From assembly GCA_030704615.1 (NCBI GenBank), contig CM060732.1, positions 77,665,053 to 77,729,052 on the forward strand: DNA of 64,000 nucleotides, in the 5' to 3' direction. Below are positions 10,925 to 22,919 of the stretch, piece after piece. Within the stretch, counting starts at the first letter, position 1. Every line of letters starts with the position of its first letter. Below the pieces are notes generated by a model. That model saw nothing but the letters and a program-made list of their open reading frames with translations. It searched no databases and was not told where the DNA came from. Origin of the DNA: Takakia lepidozioides (lineage: Eukaryota > Streptophyta > Takakiopsida > Takakiales > Takakiaceae). The translations under genes were made by a program, and so were the position numbers.

Positions 10925-12059
10925 AACTGAGATACGGCAGGAAGGTCATGCTTTGTCGTTTATCTTCATGACTGCCAGTACCACAAAACCTGCCCACAGT
11001 AATGACACCAGTTGAGTCGATCAGCAGCAGTGAAGTCGCGGAAAACCTTATTGCTCTGAACATGTCAACAGATTCAAGGGAAAGCAGGCACTAAGAATCC
11101 TTCAAGTTTTGGGGGTTTGAGGATATTGCACAACTAAAGTTCAAACAAAGTGTTGATTGATCCCCAAAAGGTAAATCCAAATCCGAGGGAAATCTACTTT
11201 GTTTTGAGCCAGACATTTAATTCCACTCATAAAACACACACCATTCATATGGAATAAATGGTTCTATATCATGTGAACCATTAGAACCCATATCTGGACC
11301 CAACAGGCCAAGACTGCAAGAAGCCAAGGGCTTTAGACTCCCTGGATTTGAGGAGATCAAACACAAAAGAAAAGAGAGATAGAACCAAAGACCGAAGAAA
11401 TTTTCTCACACACTTTCAAGTAAACTTCAGGTCACATAGACGCTTATTCAGAAGGTTCCAGACCCCATGGAGCAGGGATCTCGGAGTACTCTCTCACGCA
11501 CATTTGGTCACAGTGGTCCTGAAGAAAGTGGCACAGAATTAAGAGCCACTGTTCTTTGTAGCCAGATATTTGCTTTGGTACGTTTTTCTTCTGGCGTTTG
11601 TATGTGGAGTGCGAGCTGGGACCGCTCGATTTCATGGAAACGCGAAACCGGTAGTGTGGTTTCTCTGTGCTATCGACATTCATCATTGGAATTTGCTGCA
11701 CGGTTCACATCAAACCATATGTTCTCTTTCTTTTGAAGTTTCAAGGGTAGGCGTAGGCAATGCTTTCTGTTTGAGACTTGCAATCAGGGCAGTGGACCTG
11801 GTGTCGTCGAAGCAACTGGCCTTCACAATCCGTCGCTCTGTTCCATCTGAACTTGTTTACATAATTTTGTACTGGGCTTTGCTGCAATGTTGTGGGAGAA
11901 TCCTTCAATGTACCCATTCCAAAGCTAACTTGCACTGAACTCTGAATGCACTCGACACTGCACACGGTTTGCAAGAAGCATACTTTAACTGGGGGATTAA
12001 CTGCGGTAACTCTATGCCGCAACATAATGCCACGGTAATAGGAACATGCAGCGTGGGTA
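10925..12059. other. No recognisable gene
   Basis: 3' flank of the PPR gene. Only short open frames without recognisable motifs; no repeats of note. Confidence 0.45.
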
Positions 12060-12325
12060 CAGGGCCGTCTTCCTCGGCTCAAGTTCAACGCTCTCCGAGA
12101 ATCTGGCGATGGTGCAGCGGCAGCTTGCTACATCGAAACCCAGATAGAGTGGAATGGCACAGTTGGAAAAACTGTTCCTATGATTCAAGACAGCCCTAAG
12201 ACAGATGAATTGGAGTATATTTCAAAGGCTTACATCCAAGGTGGGCAGCTCCAGGTCGAGAATGTGAGTTCTTCTGAGATCGTGGAAGCAATTGAGCATT
12301 TAAACGGATATAAAGCTGGTGCACC
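12060..12325 (+). pseudogene. Coding-like fragment, family not recognised
   Basis: About 85 plus-strand codons read like a real exon: LRESGDGAAAACYIETQIEW, then NGTVGKTVPMIQDSPKTDEL, then a stretch rich in Ile, Glu and Val around QVENVSSSEIVEAIEHLN. After about 12325 the frame becomes uneven and Cys/Leu-rich, as in non-coding sequence. No start, donor or neighbouring exon could be assigned. It may be an exon left from a broken gene. Confidence 0.3.
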
Positions 12326-12620
12326 TGAGCATAGTCAACGAGCTTATCAAGCACGGTGGCGATCCCATGATAGAGGCCCTTGTACTAAGTTCTCTGTTTT
12401 TTGGACAATGTATCAGAAAATGGATACTTACCTATTATCTTCAGGTTGCCTCCTCTTCCTTTCTGCATCTGTTTTCTGTTCAAATGTAGGCATCTCGCCC
12501 TGAGTTTAAACCAGATTGAATAGAATGTGGGAAAGTGAAGATATTTTTTATTACCATCAAAGGGTAGCCTTAAAGGAACAACTTAGCGCACTGCGTTTGG
12601 GCTCACGACCTTCATTCCTC

Positions 12621-13865
12621 TTAACACCTCCGTGTGTTCCTCTGCAACCTAGCATACACCACCACTGCCTTGCCTTCCCTGTCCAAGGGAGTGTTGTCTA
12701 GGTTGAGGGTTCGTAGCCAGAGATTGGCTCCCAACAATTCCATGATTGTTGCAAACACCTTGTCCCCAGTAACAGCCTCACAGTTCTGCAGATGAAGTGA
12801 TGTCAAAGAAGTGTTGGTGGTAAGCGATTTGAGCAACACCACAATATCTTCTTCGGAAAACGTCCCAATGTTCGACACATCGAGGTGTGTCAATGTGGAA
12901 TTGCTTTTCAACATGTTGGCTGCTCTGCTCCAATTATCGTTGCTTTCTTCATTGCCAGTCCCGTGGACGTCCAGACTTGTCAGAGAAATGCATTGTAGGA
13001 GCGCCTCCACACCATCTGCACCTATTCGGTTAAGAGAAAGGTCTAGCACTCGGAGGGTATGGTTGCTGGTGGCCAGAGCCCTGCCAATTTCAGCAGCACC
13101 CTCCGACGTGATGTCGCAACCAATAAGGCGTAGAGTCAGCAACGAAGAATTGCTACACAACATCGCTGCCATGTGCTTGACTCCCTCGTCACCGAATTTT
13201 CCTAATATTCCCCAGCTCACCGCATCGGATGGATCGTAAGAGTTCCCATAGGTTGCATATTCAATTGATAGCTCCTGCAGGATCCGGTTGGAGCCTAAGG
13301 CATCTGTTGCAGCCAAAGGAGCCACCAACACTCGCACTCTCTCTGCATCCAAATTCTGTACCCACAGTTGCAGAGATTGCAGGGTACGATTTTGGCGCAA
13401 CGCGGCAGCAATCAGCGCAGCAGAATTCATGTTCATGTTTGTAACACCCACTTTAACCTCCGTCAGAAAAGTGTTCACGCGAAGCATTTCTGCAACGTTG
13501 TCTGTGACATCGCTCCGCATATTCATGCCTCCGCCGATTAGGAAGCGCTGTAGAGTCTGGTTGGAGTGCAGGCCTCTGCAAAATTCCTGCACCTCTGCTT
13601 TTACGTAATCTGCATCTCCCTCTCTGCCTGGGAAAAGTAACAACACTTCAGGCGCAGAAGTAATAAGTATATCACGGAGAACATCCAACCGAATGTGGTG
13701 GTCTCGGCTCGCATCTTCCTCCAAAGGAAAATTGTACAAAGCAATATCCTCAGTGTTAGCAAAACTTAGCATAACCTTAGATACCCACAAAAGTACACGA
13801 GATGGAGAGCGAGATGAGATTGCTAAGAGAAGATCTCCTAGCTCCAACACAGTATCAATCGCCAT
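12621..13865 (-). CDS. Leucine-rich-repeat protein of ribonuclease-inhibitor type
   Basis: A single open frame of 414 residues from the ATG at 13865. The N-terminal ~120 residues are a non-repeat helical region. From there on, LRRs of the RNI/NLRC3-like type follow, each around 28 residues with an LxxLxLxxNxI core: LTEVKVGVTNMNMNS, LQSLQLW, LLTLRLIGCDITSEGAAEIG, LRVLDLSLNRIGADGVEALL, LTSLDVHG, LTHLDVSNIG, LTSLHLQNCEAVTGDKVF and LRTLNLDNTPLDREGKAVV. Such domains are protein-binding scaffolds, and nothing shows a kinase, NB-ARC or Roc domain. The frame is open a few codons above the ATG, so an upstream exon could exist. No frameshift is seen. Confidence 0.75.
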   Translation of the reverse strand: MAIDTVLELGDLLLAISSRSPSRVLLWVSKVMLSFANTEDIALYNFPLEEDASRDHHIRLDVLRDILITSAPEVLLLFPGREGDADYVKAEVQEFCRGLHSNQTLQRFLIGGGMNMRSDVTDNVAEMLRVNTFLTEVKVGVTNMNMNSAALIAAALRQNRTLQSLQLWVQNLDAERVRVLVAPLAATDALGSNRILQELSIEYATYGNSYDPSDAVSWGILGKFGDEGVKHMAAMLCSNSSLLTLRLIGCDITSEGAAEIGRALATSNHTLRVLDLSLNRIGADGVEALLQCISLTSLDVHGTGNEESNDNWSRAANMLKSNSTLTHLDVSNIGTFSEEDIVVLLKSLTTNTSLTSLHLQNCEAVTGDKVFATIMELLGANLWLRTLNLDNTPLDREGKAVVVYARLQRNTRRC

Positions 13866-13889
13866 TACAACCGGAAGAGAAACCCACAA

Positions 13890-14740
13890 GCCTAAGTTGC
13901 TAGCCAGCTGATCTGCAGTAGCAAATCAGGAAATGTGGAGAGTAGAGCGCTGGGGAAGTTGATACAAAGAAGTTGCAGCAGCGCAATGCCTCACAAGTCA
14001 GCCGACTGTCGGTCTCATGGCCCATAAATGAAAGGTGGTTAATTTTTCCTCCTCCTCAAGGGCCTCAATTGTGGGCACATGCTCTATCCACCTGTGTTCC
14101 CTGACACATGGTGGCCCCTCTAGCACCTGGCCATCGCCCCTGGAGTTTGAAGAAGATATCAACTGGAAGCACAGAAAGAATAGAAACTCCAAAATTAAAG
14201 CTCATTTGAACTTTGAGAGATCAAAACTCTTGTTTTTTTCCTGTGCTGAATCTTCTGGCGTTGGATAGTCTCTATATACATCATTGCTTTGCTCTGCAGG
14301 TTTGCCTTAAGCCTGATCAGCATAGATCGGCGTAGTCTAATTTCATTCTTAGATTTATGCTTGGCGGTAGTTTTTGTGGTCTGGTTTTAGCACGCTGATT
14401 AACTCAGTTAACCATGACTGTTGGTCTTGCTCCCCATAGTGGTGCCCTGGGAGGTTCCCCCTGATTGTATTGCCTCATGGCCCCCACGAGGTTATTTTTC
14501 CCTAGTTCCTTAATTTGATTAGCAGATTTGATTAACAAGGCTCCGATCCCTTTCCTTCAATTTTATTTTTAAAATGATGGGTCCTCCTTGCATTTGAAAC
14601 TTACATCTCATGCTCTTTTCTTTTCTTTTTTTTGTCTTTTTTTTTTAAGGAAACCTGGGAGCGACAGCCCACAATTCAGGCCCTTGAGGAGGGGGGAAAA
14701 TTAACCCCCTTTCATTTATGGGCCATGAGGCCTACAGGTC
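13890..14740. other. No recognisable gene
   Basis: Between the LRR gene and the PPR pseudogene. It has T-rich tracts (notably 14616-14646) and short frames only. The pieces GGGCCTCAATTGTGGGC at about 14060 and its inverse near 14670 suggest a decayed repeat. Confidence 0.4.
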
Positions 14741-14744
14741 GATC

Positions 14745-15690
14745 ACCACCCAGACATACCTGCATCATTTGCTCAGAGGTCTCCAAAGCTTCCATCCCGC
14801 GCCCCTGCTATGCATATCCTGCGATCATTGCGCTCCACGACACCACATTTCGTTCAGCCATTTTGTTGAACACTCCCTTTGCATCCTCGATGCACCCACA
14901 TTTGCAATACATGTCCACCAGGGTCCTGTTCAGAATTACATCTGCCACAATTCCAGCTTTGACGATGTCACCATGGACCTCTTTGCTCTTTTCCAGGGCT
15001 GCCAGGCTTGCACATGCATTGTAAATGGAGACAAACGTGATGTGGTGGGGTTCACCCCTTCCTGCACCATTTGCTCATAGGCCTTCAAAGCCTCCGTCCT
15101 GCGCCCCTGCTGTGCCTATCCTGTGATCATCGCGCTCCATGACACCACATTTCGTTTAGCCATATTGTTGAACATTCCCTTTGCATCCTCGATGCACCCA
15201 CATTTGCAATACATGTCCACGAGTGTATTATTCAGAATGACATTTGGTACAATTCCAACTTTGACGATGTCACCATGGACCTCTTTGCCCTTTTCCAGGA
15301 CTGCCAGGCTCGCACACGCATTGCAAACCGAAACAAACGTGATATGGTCGGGCTTCACCCCTTCCCGCATCATTTGCTCCTCCATCCTGCGCCTCTGCTG
15401 TGCATATCCTGCAATCATTGCATTCCACGACACCACATCCCGTTCAGCCATATTGTCAAACACTCCCTTTGCATCCTCGATGCACCCACATTTGGCATAC
15501 ATGTCCACGAGGGTATTGTTCAGAATGACATCTGGTACAATTCCAGATTTGACGATGTCACCATGGACCGCTTTCCCCTTTTCCAGGGCTGCCAGGCTCG
15601 CACACGCACTGGAAACGTAAACAAATGTGATCTGGTTGGGCTTCACCCCTTCCTGCATCATTTGCTCATAGGTCTTCTTGTGCTTGAATC
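14745..15690 (-). pseudogene. PPR pseudogene (P-L-S repeats only)
   Basis: Read on the minus strand from about 15690 down, the sequence encodes three PPR repeat blocks: YEQMMQEGVKPNQITFVYV, LVDMYAKCGCIEDAKGVFDN, VVSWNAMIAGYAQQ, and near-copies of them. The best open part is 15690-15116 (about 190 codons). It then hits an in-frame stop (the CAC-to-TGA region near 15115) and continues in shifted frames to about 14745. There is no E or DYW domain and no own start codon: the 5' end merges directly with an OSB-like PDF motif. The repeats are closely related to those of the PPR gene at 8.75-10.9 kb, so it is a decayed partial copy from the same subfamily. Confidence 0.75.
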
Positions 15691-16765
15691 CGGCCCTCTT
15701 GGATGCATCTGGACCCACACTCTATCCCTTCTCCTTCAGTATCCGTGGCTCTCCATGAATTATGCAGACATCCTCGACTTGCTGCTAGCAGCTGACAATG
15801 ACAGCCTAAATTTGTTCTAGCAAACACCTAAACCCTTTTCATAACAAACTAGTTCCTATGCTGAATTGCATCTACTCCTATCTGTAATCTAACAGGCATT
15901 CACCTTTCTGCATCGATTGTCCAACCATTGACTGGGATTGGAAAAATATTCCTTCCAATACTTCTCCTCGTCTTGTTATCCGTTTTTGGGTTCTTTCCTG
16001 TTGCCAAATTGGCAGTAACATGTCAAAATCAATCGAAACCACCATAGATCCACCCACAAGCTAACTTGCAGAATTTAACATGAAAAATTAGGGATGACTC
16101 TGATAAGAGACCAAAACAGGCTGAAATGTGATGAAGAAGGTGCCTTCATCAGCTGTGGCGTGGCCAGTGCTGCTTCCAAATGACCATCGACCCATGCAGG
16201 TCTCTTGTAGCTATCGATCCACAGGAAATCATGAGGTAATCTTGTGCTTGAAATCCGGCCCTTTTGGATGAATCTGGACCCACACTATATCCCTGCTCCT
16301 TCAACTATCCCTGCCTCTGCACAAATCATGCATACATCTCGCCTTGCAGCTAGCGGCTCACAATGACGGCCTATATTTGTTGTAGCAAACACCCCAACCC
16401 TACTCATAACACACTGGTTCCTATGCTGATTGCGTCTGCTTCTCTCTGTAGTCAAACAGGCATGCACCTTTTTGCCTTGATTGTCCCACAATTGACTGGG
16501 GTCGGAAAAATATTCTGTCCAAAGCTTCTCCTCGTCCATGTTGTCTGTTTTTGGACGCTTTCCTGTTGCCACATTGGCAGTAACATGTCCACATCCATCC
16601 AACCCACCATAGATCCACCCAACGGGCTAACTTGCAGAATTCAGCATGAAAAAGTAGGGACGCATAAGAGGGTCAAACAGGTTGAAATGGGTTGAAGAAG
16701 AAGGTGCCGCACCATTTTGTCCTTGGTCTTGTGTCATGGCACCTAGCTTTTCCTTCAACCATGGA
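15675..16765. repeat. Imperfect tandem duplication, about 560 bp per unit
   Basis: The stretch 15675-16215 repeats as 16235-16765. Shared landmarks in order include CTTGTGCTTGAA, GGATGxATCTGGACCCACAC, CTAGCxGxTCACAATGAC, CCTATGCTGA, GACTGGGxTxGGAAAAATATTC and TTTTTGGxxxCTTTCCTGTTGCC. Each unit carries, on the minus strand, one PDF-motif segment of an OSB-like gene. Confidence 0.75.
16244..16602 (-). pseudogene. OSB-like (organellar ssDNA-binding, PDF-motif) gene fragment
   Basis: On the minus strand, KLWTEYFSDPSQLWDNQGKK (about 16540-16480) matches the first half of the plant-specific PDF motif of OSB proteins (aromatic-xx-FF-x-NP-x-QWWDNR-x-K). A possible donor AAG/GTGCAT follows. About 200 bp later QIHPKGPDFKHK appears (about 16285-16250), the PDFKHK half that names the motif, followed by a stop. 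OSB proteins bind single-stranded DNA in mitochondria or chloroplasts and restrain recombination. The OB-fold part was not recognised here. The tandem unit at 15675-16010 contains a second, more degraded copy (a YF-NPSQW-LDNR segment). With missing domains and multiple frames I treat this as a relic, though unrecognised introns could hide a live gene. Confidence 0.5.
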
Positions 16766-17539
16766 GGAGTCAACCGCCCATCAACCCAAAAGGACCTCTT
16801 GTGTGTGCCGCTTGTGTCTGTAGTCGGATTGGTCTGTGAGGAGAACCACCACGGTGCAGCTGATCAGCCATAGATTTAAACTCGGCCTCCTAAGACCAAG
16901 CTGCTGACTCTCCCAAGGACCTTGTAAACACCAGGGCAAATACCAAATCATGCTACTAACAGGAAGAGCCCACATGTGCTGGGTGGAAAACTTCTTCACA
17001 CCGTACATTAAGAAAGCCACACCTTGCAGTTGTGTTTGTCCCAGCATTGAGAAGGATCTTAAAAAAAACTCGTGCCAGCTCTGCTCCATGCTCTGCAGTA
17101 GAGCTTTGTGCCCGAAAATCCGACAGCATCAACACTTTGTCAACTTCCTTTCTGGAGGAGTGCTTTTGCTCTTTTAACAACATTCATGCAAGTCACTCCG
17201 GGCTCAATTGGACTCTACACAATGAGGAACACTCGAACATGTCCAAACTTACACATGCTAAACGAGCAGCTTATGTTTGTAGTCTGGAGATTTTGGAGTG
17301 GTCTGTGAAAACGACCAGGGAGCAGCTGAGCAGCCACAGTCTCAACCCTCCCAAGTACCTTGCAAGCTCCAGGACAATAATACCTTGTGCATCCTACTAT
17401 GCCCTGCTCAGGATGAACACCTAGATACGGACAGTAACAGCAGTTTTTCCAGAGCAAAGCGAGATACGATCCAGTCCACGCAATACGATCATACCCGGAT
17501 CGTACATGAAGAAAGCTCACCTTGTCAAAGCCACTGTCC

Positions 17540-17640
17540 CACCATTGTGAAGAATTTTTTAGGAACTCCTGCCAGCGCTGCTCCATGCTCCGGCGTTGAC
17601 CTACGCGCCAGATATCGGCCTTGTCGAACAATCTCGTGCG
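17540..17640 (-). pseudogene. Further OSB-like PDF-motif exon fragment
   Basis: The minus strand reads SMEQRWQEFLKNSSQWWDSG then FDK, followed by a consensus donor AAG/GTGAGC at about 17530. This is a second type of PDF-motif N-half, better preserved than those at 16.5 kb. A third, more decayed one (MEQSWHEFFL) lies near 17089-17040. Together they suggest a multi-PDF OSB gene read from about 17.9 kb leftwards. Confidence 0.45.
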
Positions 17641-18188
17641 CTTTCTTGCCTCTTTGCCAAGAGCAGCGCATACATTAGTCTCAAAGCTACTGTCGCCATC
17701 GCCTTACCAGTAGATTCCAGACCAATCAATCCAAACGCAAAAAATAACAACCTTTGGTTCGGTTGTTCTCGGTCAATGAAAGAAGTGCTGCAGCTCCGCA
17801 GCATATGATGAATCCTTGATCGTGATTTCCAAGATATCGATGGGTTTTCATTCGAAGTCAACATGCTATATCACAGCCTACGATTGGACTGACAAGGTCC
17901 CCTAAGATTTTGAATTAGATGATGGCACAAGGAAGGAAGCACTGTCTGTTGGAGAAAACAGTAGACCTGAGGGGGTTTCCGAACAAACCAACTACGTCCA
18001 TGGAGGCCGTGTTTAAATTATCCTGGATGAGAAACAGTCCCGGGAGAGAGAGGTGGTGCAGTGGAACGCAGGAGCTTGACAGGCGAAGACGGCAATTGGC
18101 CATTCCAGAGAGCCGAGAGTGTTGATTGCAGTTCACTGAAGAGCTGAGGTAGTTCGAGGAACAAAACAACACATTAATTCCTCTTCCT

Positions 18189-18245
18189 GTCGAGGTGGCC
18201 TCAGGTTGCGTACGAGCGCTGGCTGCCACCTCGACGGGGCAAAAG
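18189..18245. other. 11-bp perfect inverted repeat
   Basis: GTCGAGGTGGC (18189-18199) pairs with GCCACCTCGAC (18235-18245) across a 35-bp loop, about 370 bp upstream of the PTC52-like start codon. It could be a chance hairpin or a cis element. Confidence 0.35.
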
Positions 18246-18611
18246 TTAAACATGCATGACAGCAGTCCCAAAGCCTCTTGGCCATCGTAAGTAGGTCCGT
18301 AATAATAAGTTGTCTGTTTCTTGTCTCTCAAGCTTTCCAGAGATCACTGTAGAGCTTAATTGAGCTTAATAGAGGGCTGATTCTGATGAGTGCAGTTGTC
18401 GCCCCACTGTAGAACTGAGATAGCTTTCTAAGAAATTTGTAGTACGGGGTTTGATCTGCGTGTGAGCTTCACTCTTTCTTCCTTTCCCACTAATTCTTCT
18501 CAGATCCATGTTGCAGTCGTAGCACCCATCTCCCTTCCACTTGGGTATGTTTTTGCTTGAATTATAATATTGTTACTTCTGGGTCTCGGCCAAAGAGTTC
18601 GGGTTGAGAGG

Positions 18612-21600
18612 ATGGCAACAGCAGCGTCGCTCTTTTGTCTAAGTCCTTCCACGCCATGTGCATCTCTTCTGGGAGGCGGCTCCTCCACAGCAACGCAGTA
18701 CCGCGAATTGCACCCACCCAAGCATGTGCCACACACAATTAAGTCGCTTGGAAATGCGTTGAAAGTTGCAGCGGGCGAGCGACGCACTAGATTAAGGGAC
18801 AACGTGAACTGCGGTAGCAGTTATGGAGCTTCATCGTCTTCCCTTCTGCAGGGGCAAGGACGGAAGAGCTTGCAAAGAAGCAGGAACACACAGCAGGATG
18901 GAGCTCCGGCTGGAGCTGGCTCAGTTGTGGCAACCCTGGCTCCTCCACGGCCTCCGTCAAGCCCTGACACAGGCTCCAAGGAAATAGATGATGACGCGGG
19001 AGCTGGAGGTGAGGAGGTGAGAGAGTCGGAAGCGGTGGAGGAAAGTAAAGAACGGATTGAGAACAGCGAGGAGCCCTTTGTGTGGCGAGATCACTGGTAT
19101 CCAGTGTCGCTGGTGGAGGACCTGGATCCAACCATGCCCACAGCCTTCCAGCTCCTGGGCCGCGAGCTGGCGATTTGGTGCGATAAAGAAGGAAATTGGC
19201 GCGTATTCCTGGACAAGTGCCCCCACCGTCTAGCACCCCTCTCGGTATGTTCTTCTGTTTGAACACCCCGCTTGTCGTGCCAAGTCGCGGTCCTTGCGTC
19301 TCGTTCTCTCACTGCAGGCCCTTGGCTTCCTCCACACCCCCCCCCCCCGGTTTTCCCTTCATCGCAGTAGTGCTGGGAACTATTCCCCAGTGCTATGCGC
19401 AATTTGAGATGCACAATTGAGGTATTAACAGGCAATCAATGGTAGATTGCAGAGTTCATGTGCAGAGAATGAATGTAAGGGGTGGTGAAGGAGGTGGATC
19501 AAACAATGACCAGTTTGAGCAGGATCTTTGCAGAGCATACTTGGTCCTGTATGATCATGTCCATGAGAGGAACAGTATTAGAGGTGGGTCTACAATCAGG
19601 AATAAATTTGGAGAGACAGAAGTTGTGTGAATGGTGAAGAATCTTGATCAAGTGGGTCCATTGCAATGGGTAGGTTGACATGTATTCTAACCCAAATGCT
19701 GCTGCTCCATTTGTACTGAAATCCTGATGTGGAAAGCCTGCCCCTACCAGAATGAGCCCCTAACAATGGTAGTGTCTGTTCCCTTTTGTTCCACCCAAAC
19801 TGGACATGGGGCACGGCTACGGCAAACAACGTCTTATGAGTACATTCTCTCTCTTTACAGTCTTTCACTGCGAGGTAAAGCACTCTGCCAACCAATCCTT
19901 ACATAGGACTCCACGAGTATCCCGAGTTTCTGTGTGTGTCACTCGTTCATTTGAACTCAGGGGAGATGGCATGGCGTGGCAAATGGCGTTTTTGTGATCA
20001 TTGTGAACCATCATTTGATTCTGGTACTGGTTTGATGACAAGCAGGAAGGAAGGCTGGATGAGAATGGATGGCTGCAGTGCTCATACCATGGTTGGTCCT
20101 TCAGATCCGATGGCAGCTGTGGCTCCATTCCGCAGGCAGCATCTGAGGGGCCTGAGGCAAAGGCATGCCTTTCTCCCCGGGCTTGTGCAGTCTCCTACCC
20201 CACCCTTGTTTCAGAAGGCTTGCTTTTCGTTTGGCCTGATGAAAAGGGTTGGGAGAAGGCCTCCGCCACTCAGCCCACTATGTAAGTACTTTGGCAATGG
20301 ATATGCACTTCGCAAAGAGAAAGGAAGAAAAAGCGAAACTTTATAACGTCTATGGGAAGCTCAAGGAGCCGACAAAGGAACACAGACAACAAGGATGATG
20401 GGCACAAGACGAATAAAACTAAAGGAACATGATAACAATTCACAGTAAGCTTAAAGACTTTGTGGGATGAAGGCCTTTAATCAGCACTCTTGCCCTTATG
20501 CCGATCACTGGTATTGACAAGCACTCTCTTGCAATCCACTTTTATGACTACATGGTTTTTGGCTTAGCTTTCTCCTAGCATTATTATCTTCAGAGGTAAT
20601 GTGGTAGTGTAGGTGCTTGACAACTGTTGGATGGTGGGGTCCAGACTGCCTCCAGAGTTTCAGGACCCGCGTTTTTCAACAGTGACAATACAGCGGGATT
20701 TATACTACGGGTATGACACACTTATGGAGAATGTGTCTGACCCCTCCCACATTGACTTTGCTCATCATAAGGTGCTTCTCTTCCATTCTATCTTATGCAT
20801 TCTCTGCTGTAGCCTGGTAAGGCCATTTTAGAGGTTTAAAGCACTCTCAGGAAGTAGTAGCCCAGGGGAACCAAGGATAGGCATGAACTTCAATGTGCCA
20901 ATAAGGATGAACATGAAGAAGTAAATACAAAGTTGACAGGAGGTACCAGGTAAAACTACAAGAGGAAAGATAAGGAAAAGCTTGTTAAGAAAAGAAAAGA
21001 CAGAAACAAGAAACAAGAAAAAGAACAAGAAAGAACTCCATGTCCACAAGATGAAATCCCAAGTGCAAAGCAAAAGGAAGAGGGAGAGATAAACCACAAT
21101 GACCTGTTATCATTTGGTGGCTGTCTCTTGAAGAGGATTGTGAGGACTGGTTTTGGAAAACCTATGTGAAGAAGAACTGAAAGATAGGTTTGGATCTAAG
21201 AGAAGCTAACCAGTCAGTCATTTAGAAGAACATCTCAAATTTATAACATCTAGGGGCGGCCCAAGGGACACAAGTAGAACAACACAGAACCACATGATAC
21301 AAAGTACAATATAGAGCTAAAGAGGGAACCTGGAGCCTGTACTTCGCTTTTTTCCATGGTGAAAAGAAAAAGAAAGCTGAAGTAGTCGATTGTGCCAAGG
21401 AACAGGTGACAGGGAGGAGGGAAAGAGCCAAGCCATTGCCCTTTAAGGTGGAAAAGAGTGGGCCCTGGGGCTTCAGCGGCTCCAATAGCGACACCCCAAA
21501 GATCACGACTGGCTTCTACCCGCCTTGCTACTATTACAACAAGTGAGTGTCTCTTCTTGTCTGCTCTCATGTGGAAATTTGTACAGGTTCTCATGGCTGA

Positions 21601-22919
21601 ATCTTTCTCACTTGAGCTGGGGAATCTCCCCAGGTATGTGAGGAGAGTAATCAGAGGGATGGACTGTGATTGCAGGATAGAAATACCTGTGAAGCTTCCA
21701 TTGTTGGGGGAGAAGACCTGGACGATATTGATATGTTCATTCAACATTCCCATGGCCCCTGGAAAGACACGCTCCATTGTTTGCAGTGCCCGCAATTTCT
21801 TCCGCTTTCTCATGCCAGGTCCTGCTTGGTGGCAGGTATGTATTTATACTTCTCCAGGGTGTCCCATTTCTCTCACTCTATAGTGTCTGAACATAGATCT
21901 TTCTCCAGATTGTCCTTTGCTCACTTTTCTTTCCAAAGTCACTGTTTCCCTGGAGGTTGTGCCAAGCACTCACATCTCTCACATCCTTTGACGGCTTTTG
22001 CTGTGTCATACCAATAATGTATGTGCAAGGTTTGAGGTGGCAATGTTGGTTTTCAGGTGTGCTAATCTATAGAGTTTGTGCAAACAACATGTTACAGGAA
22101 ACTGACCTTGTTGCTTGGGCTCTGCAGGTAGTGCCACGGTGGTACGAGCACTGGACATCCAATCTAGTGTATGATGGGGACATGATAGTCCTCCAGGGGC
22201 AAGAGAAGGGGTTCTTAGCGCAGGGTGGTGACGTAAATGCCCAATATTCCAAGATCACTTTCACCCCTACTCAAGCTGATCGCTTTGTACTGGCCTTCCG
22301 AAACTGGCTTCGCCGCCATGGTGACCAGCCTGCATGGTTTCCTGAGGTCAAAGTTGGACAGCCTCTCCCATCCACAGTCTTGTCTAAACAACAGGTGAAG
22401 AACATTGGTTGGTCCCAAACTACGTCATGACATGTTTGCCTTCTTTTGAGGGAGCCTGGGAGAGAGCTTCAATTTTCAGAACTTGCAATTGCACTGTAGC
22501 AACTGCATGGCCTTTTTTAGATGGCAGAGTGGACACATAATTGGGCCAGCATTGCTGAATTGCAGTACTTGTAGTCTTCTGCAGGCACAAAGAGATTTGG
22601 AGGTGTTTTCTTGGAGATCTCTGCTTGATGATAACAGGTGTGATTTTGTACTGTGGGATCTCAGATGCTGGATCGATTTGAGCAGCACACACTGAAGTGT
22701 GCATCTTGTAGGAAAGCGCTAGATGGGTTCCGGCTGTGGCAGAAAGTGCTGTGGGGCAGCACCGTGGTATTGGCTGCAGGTGCAGGTGTTCCACCAGATA
22801 TGGCACTGCGCTTGTTGTTGGCTGCTGGATCCATTGTCAGTGCTGCCTTGGCTTATTCCTTGAAAGGAGGAGAGAAGAACTTCACTTTCAGGGACTATGT
22901 TCATGCCAAAATTGAGTGA
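18612..22919 (+). CDS. PTC52: PTC52/ACD1-like Rieske oxygenase of the chloroplast envelope
   Basis: Seven exons: 18612-19244, 20046-20281, 20645-20771, 21406-21542, 21676-21835, 22128-22394, 22665-22919, with canonical GT..AG borders and matching phases, giving 604 residues. The first ~150 residues are a Ser/Ala-rich transit peptide plus an acidic linker. The Rieske 2Fe-2S cluster is split over exons 1 and 2 (CPHR, then CSYHGW). Exon 3 carries the mononuclear-iron motif DPSHIDFAHHK (DxxHxxxxH), and later exons have GPWGF, MAPGKTRSIVCSARNFF, MPGPAWWQVVPRW and PTQADRFVLAFRNWLRRHG. The last exon has the C-terminal CASC (CxxC) and a membrane segment around LLLAAGSIVSAALAYS. The family comprises PAO, TIC55, CAO and PTC52; exon 3-6 blocks match PTC52 best. 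PTC52 is associated with protochlorophyllide handling at the inner envelope. No defect is seen. Confidence 0.92.
19808..19862 (+). repeat. Short dispersed repeat inside PTC52 intron 1
   Basis: Contains GGCTACGGCAAACAACG then CTTATGAGTACATTCTC, the same core as the copies at 4966, 26.75, 31.6-31.8 and 34.03 kb. Confidence 0.6.

Noticed and set aside
14820-15820. Plus-strand open frames of 130-180 codons
   Set aside because: They lie antisense to clear PPR repeat coding and have no own homology.
20828-21813. Minus-strand open frames in PTC52 introns 3-5
   Set aside because: Low-complexity Phe/Leu-rich translations of purine-rich intron sequence and antisense exons.
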